A stretch of DNA of 27,539 bases, taken from contig CM074823.1 in the NCBI GenBank assembly GCA_037447605.1, positions 1,163,988 to 1,191,526 of the forward strand, in the 5' to 3' direction. The position numbers and the translations under genes are program-made. This document shows positions 17,330 through 27,203 of this stretch, in pieces (position 1 is the first letter of the stretch; every line of letters begins with the position of its first letter). The stretch comes from Zygnema circumcarinatum. Taxonomy: Eukaryota; Streptophyta; Zygnematophyceae; Zygnematales; Zygnemataceae. The notes under the pieces were generated by a model. The model worked only from the letters and a program-made list of their open reading frames with translations. It had not been told where the DNA came from and searched no databases.

Positions 17330-18000
17330 GCGTAGAAGCTCGTTGCAGGAGGGAGGGCTGCAGAGTTAAGCTCTGGCACTTAACCCTAGAATAGGGATGA
17401 TAATGGGGCCTCTTCCCATTCTCGCCTTAGGACAGTTTGAGACGGCTCCATGCCGGAAGGGGGGTGCGCCCCTTTACTTCGTGCCGATGGAGATTTTTTG
17501 TTAGAGTGGGAGTGGAGGGAGATCACCTATGAAGGTCTAACGGTTGTGTCGCTGCTACTCCGCGCTTTAGAAGCAATTGATTAGGGTTGTAATTATTATT
17601 ATTCTTTTTGTTTAATTAATTTGAGTACGTGATTGGCAATTTTTCACTTTCAGATTTTTGCTTCCATTCTCTTGGATGGCTTTTTCTAATGCATACTGCT
17701 TTGGAGAGGAAAAAACGAATTGGAGTGGCTGTGGGCGGCAACTAAAAGCCACTTGGCTAAAAAATGAGGAAAATAAAGGGAAAGAAGAGAAAGATTGAGG
17801 AAGTGTAGAGAAAATAGAGGTGCATGTAAACCATTGCCTCTTTTTGTTTTTGTTTTTCGAAATGATTTTTTCGCTTTATCTTTTGCTGCATTTTTGTCTC
17901 TTTAAAAGGCTTTGTACCGGTAGAATAAGCATGTAGCCAATTTTTCCAGGGTCAGTATGTAATTCGCAAGAAGCAAGTAAAGCAAGCAAATAAAGAAGCA
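17330..18000. other. No recognisable gene
   Basis: About 670 bp of mixed then AT-rich sequence with no convincing coding frame. At 17965-18015 it grades into AAGCAAG/AGAAGCAAG words that look like the seed of the following AGAAGCC satellite. Confidence 0.6.
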
Positions 18001-18039
18001 AGAAGCAAGCAGCGCATGTTGCCAGCGAGCCAGCAGCGT

Positions 18040-18263
18040 TAGCCAGCCAGCCGGCCAGGAAGCCGGGCCGGCCGTGGCCGGGCCGTAGCCGGGCCGGCCA
18101 GAAGCCGTAGCCGGGCCGGCCGTGAGCCAGGCCGTAAGCCAGTTCCGGCCGGCTCGGCCGGGGCCGTAAGCCAGAAGCCGAAGCCAGAAGCCAAAGCCAG
18201 GCCGGGCCAGAAGCCAGAAGCCGGCCGTAGCCGAAGCCGTAGCCGGCCGTGGCCGGCCGGGCC
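18040..18263. repeat. GGCCGG/AAGCC-rich degenerate repeat
   Basis: GCCGGCC, GCCGTAGCC and GAAGCC words alternate irregularly, bridging into the clean heptamer array. Probably a diverged edge of the same satellite. No coding meaning is assigned. Confidence 0.75.
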
Positions 18264-18716
18264 GTAAGCCAGAAGCCAGAAGCTGAAGCCAGAAGCCAGA
18301 AGCCAGAAGCCAGAAGGCCAGAAGCCAGAAGCCAGAAGCCAGCCAGAAGCCAGAAGCCAGGAAGCCAGAAGCCAGAAGCCAGAAGCCAGAAGCCAGAAGC
18401 CAGAAGCCGAAGCCAGAAGCCAGAAGCCAGAAGCCAGAAGCCAGAAGCCAGAAGCCAGAAGCCAGGAAGCCAGAAGCCAGAAGCCAGAAGCCAGAAGCCA
18501 GGAAGCCAGAAGCCAGAAGCCAGGAAGCCAGAAGCCAGAAGCCAGAAGCCAGAAGCCAGAAGCCAGAAGCCAGAAGCCAGAAGCCAGAAGCCAGAAGCCA
18601 GAAGCCAGAAGCCAGAAGCCAGAAGCCAGAAGCCAGAAGCCAGAAGCCAGAAGCCAGAAGCCAGAAGCCAGAAGCCAGAAGCCAGAAGCCAGAAGCCAGA
18701 AGCCAGAAGCCAGAAG
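18264..18716. repeat. AGAAGCC heptamer satellite
   Basis: More than 55 tandem copies of the 7-bp unit AGAAGCC, with occasional phase slips (GAAGCCGAAGCC, CCAGGAAGCC). Because 3 x 7 = 21, all frames stay open and give heptapeptide repeats (QKPEARS on +, LASGFWL on -), which explains the long frames on both strands without any gene. Confidence 0.95.
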
Positions 18717-18879
18717 TCTATGGCGGAAACACGACCAATCAGACAAAGCTGAGCTTTGAAACATTCCTGACAGCAGCTAGACTCTTTCTGGCTCTAGCTC
18801 TACTTTTCAAGATTAATGTATCAACTGTGCAGTAATGTGCCTTGATGCGGAATTAGCAAAAAATGGAGCTCAGTGTCTG

Positions 18880-19255
18880 CAAGCACGTAATTACTTTCGA
18901 ATGCAGCCCCTGAACGTTCTCAAGGTGCAGGTGCAGGAATGGATTGAGCACTTAGTGGCGTCGGGGGACAAAACAGACTTCCCTCGAAATGTATATTTTC
19001 TCTCACAGTCGCGAATGGGGGCCATACACAATTGTGGTTTGTAATGCTTTAGCTCACCCGTTCAACATACATATCCTCTCAATTTCTCAGTAATGGATTC
19101 AGCTGAACTTAATCTTCATGCTCTTTGTTGGAAACAATTCAGAAGTTGTTCCATGTGTACCTGCTGTTGAGAAAGTACATCACCGAGCACAAGATGGCTT
19201 ACGAACGAGAGTGGCCAATTGCTGGTGTGCAGATTATGAAGGCACCAGCATTAGT
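18880..19255 (+). pseudogene. Unidentified protein-like fragments
   Basis: Two stretches read like ordinary globular protein rather than repeat translation: about 18907-19011 (LNVLKVQVQEWIEHLVASGD within it) and about 19143-19262 (KYITEHKMAYEREWPIAGVQ within it). The second is preceded by AACAATTCAG, a possible acceptor. I do not recognise the family. They lie in different frames about 130 bp apart, so they could be two exons of a captured or broken gene. No start or full-length frame is seen. Confidence 0.3.
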
Positions 19256-19610
19256 GGAGCATTAGTGGAGCACCAGCAACAAGAGGGCTCTTCGATCCAT
19301 ACTGTTGCCGGAGAGTGTTGCTAGTACTACCAAACCTGGGAGAAGACGACGCAGAAAGGGAACGGAAGCCTCCGGCCGTGGAATTGCGAGGCAAACGCCG
19401 CGAATGACGTTGCCGCGAAAGGTAGGGAAGAGGGGGAGAAGGGAGGGGGAGGTGGCGGCTGCAGTGGCGGCGTCCGTCGCCTCCTGCAAACCCTAAAAAA
19501 TTGTCGACGGTGACGCGCGTACGGTAACCGCGGTGGGCCACGGCGGACGCTTCAAATCGTGCACGTGGCGATCGCTGATTGGAAAACGGCGTTTTGATGG
19601 AACTCGTCAT

Positions 19611-19657
19611 TTTATCTGCAAAACGACGTCCTACGTGGACCGTAATGAGCTCGTTAC
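19611..19657 (+). repeat. Short dispersed repeat with a second copy at 19950-19996
   Basis: ATCTGCAAAACGACGTCC...GGACCGTAATGAGCTCGTTACG here matches ATCTGAAAAACGGTAGACC...GGACCGTGAATAAGCTCGCTACG at 19950-19996 with substitutions. It suggests local duplication inside the LTR-like mosaic. Confidence 0.6.
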
Positions 19658-19681
19658 GAAACGGGCTGATGGAGACTGGCC

Positions 19682-19861
19682 CTTAGGGTGGGGTTCCATC
19701 AGCCCGTTATTCCGACGTGGCATCGTAATGGACGACGACCCATGGGTTCCATGACGCCGTTTCCGCCGACGTGGCGCCGACGTGGCGCCACGTGGTAACG
19801 AGGCACCGTTCCACAGGATGCTGCTCCGGAGGTGGTGTAACGCCATTACGACCATTCGCCG
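19682..19861 (+). repeat. Duplicated segment, copy 2
   Basis: Direct copy of 16929-17108. Immediately upstream it gains a 14-bp inverted repeat (AACGGGCTGATGGA at 19660-19673 against TCCATCAGCCCGTT at 19695-19708). Confidence 0.88.
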
Positions 19862-20323
19862 CGGCCGCCACGCGGGCTACCGGCGATCCGGGCCAAATAT
19901 GGCGCATCGCCACGCCGCCACGCGTGCTTCGCATGGAACTCTGCTGCTCCATCTGAAAAACGGTAGACCTACTGGACCGTGAATAAGCTCGCTACGCAAA
20001 CGTTTACGGAAACTCCACGCTGAAAAGCGCCGCGAGTGCGCGGTTCGATTACGCGCCAGCGCCATACGAGAGCAAGTTGCGCGCCAAAACGGCAGCCGGA
20101 ATGTCGGCGGCGACCAAGACGCTTACGTGGACCACTACGGAGCGGGTCCGCCGCTCGAGCTGCATTCGAATGGCCTACGCTAAGAATGCCGAAAATGGGC
20201 GTAAACCAAGAACATCGGTATGAATGGAACAACGCGAACTAGGTCGGTGCCGCCGTAGGTTTACGAGGCCGCTAGCTGGTCACTGTTCCTGAGTGCGCCC
20301 ACTCAGCCGTGCAAGGGCCGGCC

Positions 20324-20349
20324 GTGACGTGACAATTATGTCACGTCAC
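20324..20349. promoter_or_regulatory. Perfect 11-bp-arm TGACG palindrome
   Basis: GTGACGTGACA (20324-20334), spacer ATTA, TGTCACGTCAC (20339-20349). Each arm has TGACGTGA, the as-1/CRE-type bZIP core. Copy A of the LTR also has CGTGACGTGAC near 26119, so this may be a U3 enhancer of the retroelement. Confidence 0.5.
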
Positions 20350-20370
20350 ATCGCCATGGTGTTCAAGAGG

Positions 20371-20570
20371 GAGCAAGCTTGGCTCTCTTATTACTAACTC
20401 AAACTCGCTCAACTCTCTCTGAATGTAGTGCTGCACTGTCGTTGGTTTTTTAGGAATAGCAATCAGAGGCTGAGGCGTAGAGGAGTCCAGCCTTGTGTAT
20501 GAAGGTCGTGAAGGAACTAGCTCTCATCCTGCTAAGCTTTAGTGAAAGAGTTAGATGATGTGTCTCATGT
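20371..20570 (+). repeat. LTR-like segment, copy B, 3' part
   Basis: Starts GAGCAAGCTTGGCTCTC and matches 26503-26690, including a 29-bp identical stretch (20498-20526 against 26613-26641). Its position just upstream of gag and pol remnants fits the end of a 5' LTR. A primer-binding site was not identified with confidence. Confidence 0.65.
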
Positions 20571-21067
20571 ACGAACGCTACAGCTTCACCGGCGCTAATA
20601 CGCCGCTATTCACTCGAGATCTCCGTGACGGGTTTGTCCGCACGCATCGTCAGTTCGTCGAGATCGGACTGCCGAGACCTATTATACTAGGACTCGCTAC
20701 AGACGGACGCCAAGGCCGCTTTTCACAGCGCCGCAGCGTTGCGCCTGGCCGCACGCATGTGCGCTGCCAGACGCGCGCTGCCGATATGACGACGCCAACT
20801 CGCTGACGGCTCCGGCCGAAGGCCGACAGTACGCGGTATCCGGCCACGGGTTACCAGCCACGCCGCTGCTCCTCGCAGCCCCGCCTCGTCCTCGATGTTG
20901 GTAGAGGGTTCGACGGGGAAGCGATGGGCGGGGCTTAATGTAACGCGATTCAACCCTAAACCGGCCGCCTTTCCACCTCTACCGCGACACTCGCCCACCA
21001 GTCCCCCGACCTCGCTATATCGTATCGCAGCCATTTTTCTGATCTACGGCCGCCACCGCCTCCCACC

Positions 21068-21322
21068 ATGGTCACCACGCGCGCACGGGGAGCTGGGGAG
21101 CCGGCACCGTCAGACACACCGCCGGTTCCCCTTCCTCCCCCACCTCCCCCACCGGCACCCGCTTACCTTGCCGTGGGCGAGGCCTCAGGGGAGCATGTTC
21201 CACCGGTCGGGGCTCCGGTCACCGCGACCTCGGCCGCGCGGGCCCTGTCGGCAGAACCAAACCTTTGGGAGGACCACCCGGAGGACCCTCCTCAGCACGG
21301 TGATCTCGGTCAGCCTCGCTGA
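21068..21322 (+). pseudogene. Gag N-terminus (truncated)
   Basis: The 84-codon frame opens MVTTRARG, a common start of plant gypsy Gag proteins, followed by a Pro-rich stretch (VPLPPPPPPPAPAY), and ends at a stop at 21320-21322. The rest of gag is not in one frame. I base the gag call on the start motif and its position between LTR and pol. Confidence 0.45.
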
Positions 21323-23100
21323 CACTTATGGATTCACCCCCGCGATCGAGAGCTGAACGTCGTCTCGCCGTCGTCAGCTTCTCAAGATGAGCGTGCCGAA
21401 TCGCCTGAACTACATCACCTGGAGCTCCTCTTATGACGGTCCGACGGAGAACCGACGCCTTCAGAGGACTTCCGAGACGACTCACCGCCGACTACGGAGG
21501 TCCCAAGCGGGACATCGTGGAGACTAGAGGTCACCTCCTAACCCGTGAGTGAGCTCGGTCCTCCGCCGGGGTCCACTCGGGTGCTACCTTCAGGAACTCC
21601 GCGTCGGGTGGGTACCCTCCTCCCCGCCTTTCCGGCCTGCCCCGTGTATCGTCGAAGTAATTCCACCTGCCCTACAAAAGTGTGGGCTCGCGATATCCGA
21701 TGGGGTTATCTCAGGGGGGATATTCCCACCGGGATACACCGCGGGGACGGGCCTCGCGGGCCTTGATCCCGCAGCGATGGCGCCTACCCTTGATCAGTTT
21801 ATGCTATCACGCTTGCTGTCCCACCCATTCCTATTGTGGGTGAGCGACCAGCTAACATCAGCCTGCTTGGAGCAAAAGGGGTCACTTTAGCCGTAGGGTT
21901 ACCTTTACGCACTGCCCAACGGAGATGCGAACTACGCTGCACTCTCTCCTCGCGGACAGGCTTCTCGCCGTTCTAACCTTCGGCCAGTATCAACTAGCTT
22001 GCCTCGCTTTGAAACCGAGATGAACAAGCACTTTGGCGGCTAGACCCCGCCTTGGAGGGTCGCTTCTGGCACGCCACTGGTGCGTACAGCAACAGGCTCC
22101 AGTTCCTCACACTGCCGAGACACGGTAAGTTCACGACACTGCGACACTCCTCCCGGTGTTGAACGCTCTACAGTCGGCGGGGTTGAAAAACCTCACATTG
22201 CTAACCAACCGCTGCTCAACCCCGCTACTTCTGGGCTCTGGGTGGCCGCGGACGCAGATTCAAGCGAGGCGGCCGCCAGAACGCGACGCTGCTGACCGTG
22301 AGCGCCGACCCGTGGCGTGGACTTGGTCCTCGCACTTCTGGTCTAACCGCTTCTGCTGAGACCCCACCTTCGAGCCCCAAGGCTGGCAGCTCCAAGCGCC
22401 TTTGGGAAAACTAACTCAGCCCTTGGCGCGAAGTCCTCAAGTTGACGCCCCAAGAAGCGACAGGTTTAAGAGAAGGAGGGCCGAGCACTGCTACGCATAA
22501 AGGGGCATCTGCTCGTGATCGGCCCTAAGGGTCAAGAAGCCCCCGCCCGAAGTGGACCTCCACCTCGCCTTCCAGAGGTTAAGCCGCAGTGGTGGGTAGG
22601 GGGAGAATGGTTGTTGAGCCGCTAAAGCGTAGGGATTTTGTTGAACCCTTTTCCAGTGATTTATTGAATATTATGGGCCGACAGCCCCTTGCATCAGATA
22701 TTTTCGTCTTGCATTGCCCGGAATATCTGAATGACTATTTGTTCTCCACCACGACCTCTCGCGAGTTTTCGCTGGCGCGAATGGATGGTTTCGCTGACCT
22801 GATTCTCGAATCTCACCGGAGCTACCGACTGCTTGATAGTGTTCCCCGATGCCTTCCTATTCGGGTATTTCTTCCATGTTTCCTCGTGGTTCCGCTGTGC
22901 ACGCCTTGCCCAACACGCCCCCATCACTTGCTTCCTCGCCACGCCCATTGGAAGGTGGTACGGATTTGGCTGAGGGGTCACCCGGCCGGTGCGCCGGGAC
23001 GACTCGTGCCACATCACCTCTTGCACGCCTGCCTTCGCCCTTACGCACGGCGCCCCGCCAAGGCTGGTCAGACTCTCGCATCCATGTTTCAAATGATCCC
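21323..23100 (+). pseudogene. Decayed gag/spacer region
   Basis: About 1.8 kb between the gag start and the protease. Open frames are short and change repeatedly; LPRFETEMNKHF at about 21996-22031 and LLTNRCSTP near 22200 could be gag remnants, and 22589-22830 holds a longer open stretch of unknown meaning. I do not recognise a capsid domain or a CCHC zinc knuckle. Confidence 0.35.
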
Positions 23101-23109
23101 ACCGCGCTG

Positions 23110-23460
23110 GGCGACCTTTTCGGGTTGTGGATAGACTCACATCGCCTTTATTCGATTCCAGCCGACGATAATTTTTCGAACTCTTCGCTTGTTAAGATGG
23201 CCGGCCTGGTTCTTGCGGCATCGCCTCCGACATACCACGCTCGCGATGGTCGTAGCGTGACACATCCTCGGTTATGCGGACTACCGACATAATCTAATCG
23301 CTTTCTCCGGGCAGACCAATGCTTGGTCACAATTACCCGGCATTGACTTGATTTTAGGCAGTCATTGGCTGCAGTCCGTCCGGGCCATGATGGATTTTGC
23401 AGTTCCAAACTGCGTGGTTCGCAGTGGCGCTCGGCCGGTCACCTTACTACCGGGTATGCC
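23110..23460 (+). pseudogene. Retropepsin-like protease remnant
   Basis: The frame at 23128-23290 reads LWIDSHRLYS then NSSLVKMAGLVL, aligning to the start of gypsy aspartic protease (usual active site D-S/T-G-A). The catalytic Asp codon is at 23134 but the Gly is replaced and a small insertion follows. The C-terminal signature IDLILGSHWL is at 23342-23371 in a different frame, so at least one frameshift lies between. Inactive as read. Confidence 0.7.
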
Positions 23461-23839
23461 CACGGTTGTTCCCCCCCTCCATCCAGATGCGGCGCACTTG
23501 TGCTCCGCCATGCAGGTGGCGAAAGCCGTGAAAACGGGTTGTGTACTTTTCTATGTGCACCTCGCCGATGAAATCGAACTGCTTATGACGGTGACCAGAG
23601 TGGTTACCCACCGCCAGAGTCGTTACCACCGCATTCACCGGGCGATCCAATCTTACTTAATCCACTTCAGACATTTTCCCAGAGGACCTCCCCTCACTCT
23701 GGCCGCCTCTCAAGGGCGGGGCAGCCTATTCCCTTGAGCTCGAAAGTGTAAAACCACTCTTGGGCAATTACCCATCGCATTGAGCCCCAAGAGACCAAGA
23801 AATGCGTAGCCACCGGTCAATCTGCTCCAAAGCGTTGAT

Positions 23840-24600
23840 TGAGCCTGGCCGCAGCCCCTTTGGGGCCCCATCCTGTTTGTGGGAAAGAAAGACGTTCCTG
23901 CTTAATGTGCATTGACTATCGGCCCTTAATAAAATCACGACAAAGAATCGTTATGTTTACCTCGACCAGATGATTTATTAGACCGCTGCATGGGGCTGCA
24001 CTTTCACTTCGGGCCGATCTGGCCCGTGGCTACCATCGCATCCGGTCACGGATGCCGACGCATCAAAGACTGGCGCCGTGACGCATATTGGTCATTTCAA
24101 AGACAAGGTACTGCCCTTTGGGTTGACAAATGCACCGGCAACCTTTCAGTCTGTGATGAACGAGATGTTCTCCGGCATGGACGATTACGTTTTGGTCTAC
24201 CTCGATGACATTCTGGTTTTCAGCAAATCAGAACAGGACCACTTAACCCACGTTCGCAATGTGTTGTCAGTCTTACGCCAGCACACATTTTATGCGAAAC
24301 GCAAGAAATGTCAGTTCATGCAGCGCGAGTTGCTCTACCTTGGACATATCCTTGGAGCGGACGGCCTCAAGCCTGACCCGGGCAAAATTGCGGCGGTTGC
24401 CACTTGGGCTGTTCCTAAGGACCTGCATCAGTTGCGTTCCTTCTTGGGCTTTGCGAATTATTTCCGTAAATTCATTCAAGGATTTAGTAAGCTAGTTACT
24501 CCACTTACAGATCTCACAAAATCTGGAGTTCGCTACACCTGGACAGATGAATGTCAGGTGGCGTTTGAGGGGACCAAACACGCCCTCATCACCGCACCTA
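23840..24600 (+). pseudogene. Ty3/gypsy reverse transcriptase
   Basis: From 24078 a clean frame carries LPFGLTNAPATFQ (from 24111), the catalytic YLDD (24198-24209) followed by ILVFSKS, then LGHILGADGL and the downstream SFLGFANYFRKFI connection segment. The N-terminal part (about 23840-24077) is recognisable only across frame changes (LIEPGRSPFG, then CIDYRPL near 23909, then a TDADA-like site near 24048). The polymerase core is intact here but lacks an intact start. Confidence 0.9.
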
Positions 24601-24960
24601 CGTTGGTGTTGGCAGACCCTACCAAACCCTATGAGGTGGTTTATGGCGCTGCCCGTGACTTGGCGCCGCCCTGCCAGAGGGCTAACCCCGCTTATGAAAG
24701 TTTCAAGATGAACCCAGCCGAATCTAAAACTATTCCAAGAATCGAAAGGTGAATCGCCGCAGAGTCGTTTCACGCTTCTTTGAGGACATGGCGCTAGCAT
24801 TTGAGGGGCGAAGCCGCCACGCTGGTCACGCACTCACCGCCTTGACCTTCCTCTCCTCCCAACAAACACTATCTAGGGCGCAGTCTGCTGTCCGAAGTTC
24901 CGTGAGATTTGACCGCCAATGGGTTTATATCGCCGTGCAGGCTGGGCCAATGTGGCCGCA
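24601..24960 (+). pseudogene. RNase H remnant
   Basis: It begins in the RT frame with VLADPTKPYEVV, the usual start of gypsy RNase H including a catalytic Asp. That frame stops at 24750, and the C-terminal signature LSRAQS...FDRQWVYI continues in another frame (about 24870-24936). Frameshifts in the middle remove a continuous domain. Confidence 0.75.
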
Positions 24961-25289
24961 TCCGCTGAAGGGCATGCCCGGGCCATCTTGCCCGATGGTG
25001 CGCCACGACCCGAAAAGCCGAGGAACAGCTGTCGGTGAAGGTGGGCCGCCAACTCACCTTCTTCCTAACGGTTCAGCCAGATACCGCAACCAAATAGCCA
25101 TTTGCCGACCCCCCACCCTCTCTCCTCTCGATCTTAGACAGATGTGGGATTCTTATGGGTTATGTCAGGATCCTATGTTCTTGGATCTGCCGGTAGTGGC
25201 TATAAGGACAAAGTGCCGCGCCCACGTGACCAAGTTTTGGTACCGCCGACAGCGCTAGTCGCATCTGGGCAAGGAACAAGACTGCCAGC

Positions 25290-25740
25290 CTCATTCTAAG
25301 TGAGATGCACGATCCCTCCATAGGGCCACATGGGTGTTGCCAAGACTCCGAGAGGCAAGATTCGTGAGTTCTCGGGTGGCCGACTCACGACGATGTATCG
25401 CATATGTGCTCAGCTCGGCCCAAATCTGGCCAACGGATAAGCCCCGCGATCGGGTGTATTCCTGCCAGCTTCAACTTCACTCACTCTTCTTTCCAGAAGT
25501 GGGAGAGCATCGGTATGGATCTGATCACAGATTTACCAGAAACCCCACGGGGTCACGATGCTATTATGGTGTTTGTAGACCGTCTCAGCAAAATGGTGCA
25601 CTTTGCATCTACGCTGAAGTCCCACATGAAGAGGTGGCGCTACTTACGTGCTGGCCAAGGTGAGTTTGCATGGTTTTCTGCTAGTCCACCATTGTTTCTA
25701 TTGCCAGGATCCTGATGCATCGTCACTTTTTGTGTTGGAT
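25290..25740 (+). pseudogene. Integrase, N-terminal and core part
   Basis: The zinc-binding region at 25290-25490 is badly decayed. The core starts at WESIGMDLITDLP (first catalytic Asp at 25518) and includes VFVDRLSKMVHF (Asp at 25578). After about 25640 the match continues in a shifted frame (LAKV-LHGF and QDPD near 25655-25720) and stops at the LTR insertion point. Confidence 0.82.
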
Positions 25741-25741
25741 G

Positions 25742-26750
25742 TGATAGGTACATCAAGGTGTTGGTACTTAGTTCCGGTAGTATGATGTTGTCCGACATCG
25801 TGGTGGTATAGGGACAATGTTTCGTATGAACTACGTTTCAAAGTGAGGACCTAATACGGGGGTGCCCGACGATAGTGGCATGGTACGGCAGGTCTGGGGG
25901 AAGGTCTAGGGTCGTAGGAATTACGCTTAGGCTTAGACCGCATTCAAAGGGGTGCACGGAATGCTTGATCGGAGCCGCCGCATTGCACGCGCTACGATCA
26001 GACGCGACGACGCGAAACAAAATGGACGCTGAGATATTTGGCGCGAGAGGCGATCTCGCGACGGTTTACATGATTGGTCGCGCCCAGCTGCAGCAGATGG
26101 GGCTGACGCAGTCTTCGGCGTGACGTGACGCGTGGGAAGTCGGTTGAAGAGATTGAGACGCTTCTACGCGAATGAGGAGGTGGTGACGCGTATCGCTGGA
26201 CCCTAAGGCGCGTCTTCCCGCGACTCGACGCAGGTCAACTGAGAAGGGGAACGTAGTCAGATCTTGACCGGAGGCTGACATGTACAGCCGGGCGGCGGAC
26301 GGTATCGCCGGGCGGGCGGAACAAGACGGATCTACCTTATGTAGGCTCTGCCGGGCGTAGGGTTTACGGAAGTCGCCAGAGGCCGGCTGTTGAACGCCAA
26401 GAGGCCGCCGCTGAACGCTTGCTGGCCGCTGAATGCATGCCAGCAGGCGTACCGCGGACGCGGACATCGGGTGTCACAACACCGTCAGCCAGTTTAAGAT
26501 TGGAGCAAGCTTGGCTCTCTCACTCACTCACTCTCTCTCTCAACGCGTGCCGCCGACCGCTGTCAGAAGGAAGAGTAGTAGAGGCCGAGGCTCTGCAGGA
26601 GTCCGCCTCAGGTATGAAGGTCGTGAAGGAACTAGCTCTCACGCGCGTTTTAGTGAAGAAGCTAGATGGTGTGTCCCTGTGTGCTGAGGTAGCAGGAGGA
26701 GTTCATGGAGGCAGTAGTGCTTGGCTACCTAGCTGGGGTGTAGGCTATCA
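25742..26750 (+). repeat. LTR, copy A, inside integrase
   Basis: It opens TGATAG and closes CTATCA (26745-26750), the inverted TG...CA ends typical of LTRs, giving about 1.0 kb. The first 170 bp and the last-quarter block (26503-26690) match copy B at 16745-16925 and 20371-20570. Matching target-site duplications are not evident directly at these ends (GGATG precedes; GGATG recurs only at 26761), so the right boundary is tentative. Confidence 0.6.
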
Positions 26751-27203
26751 TGAGAGGATAGGATGTTTATGAGAGGAGGAGAATCTAGCATAAGGGATCT
26801 ATGTAGATTTCTCAAGAGCTTGTATTACACCTCATGAAGCTTAAGGAGTTTTAGGGCCGTGGGCTTTCTCCTTACTTTCATCAGACACTGGGTCATGTGA
26901 GTCCTCGTGGTTGGATTGACGTAGGATGAGTGGAGGCCACCATCAGATGGGCGTGTGTAAGCTGCCCACACCCAGGAGATCATTGAGGAGCCGTGGAGTT
27001 GAGGACGAGACCATATGGGAGATGAAGAAGTGCACTTGTTGAGGCGTGGGTGTTTAGTTTCGGCCAGGCGCACTGCAAGAGAGGTGGACGAGAAGGCATA
27101 TCGTGGCGGAAGCGGTATGTGGCCCAAGGTGAAGAAAAAGAAAAGTTTTGAGCTCTGATACCCAGGGCATGTGTTGCCCTTTCCTTGTGTCTTTCCTTTC
27201 TTG
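26751..27203. other. Unassigned insertion sequence
   Basis: About 450 bp between LTR copy A and resumed integrase coding, with no recognisable protein. GCTCTGATACC at 27152-27162 is close to the complement of the plant initiator-Met tRNA primer-binding site (TGGTATCAGAGC) but with an extra base, hinting at a minus-strand LTR-element scrap. Confidence 0.35.

Noticed and set aside
18039-18764. A 241-codon - strand frame and a 167-codon + strand frame made of heptapeptides
   Set aside because: Both follow from a 7-bp satellite (21 bp = 7 codons keeps frames open), not from a repeat protein such as a leucine-rich or pentapeptide protein.
20555-22359. Short + and - strand frames in the gag/spacer region treated as host genes
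   Set aside because: All are short, overlapping and without recognisable domains. Their position between LTR-like sequence and pol fits decayed retrotransposon DNA.
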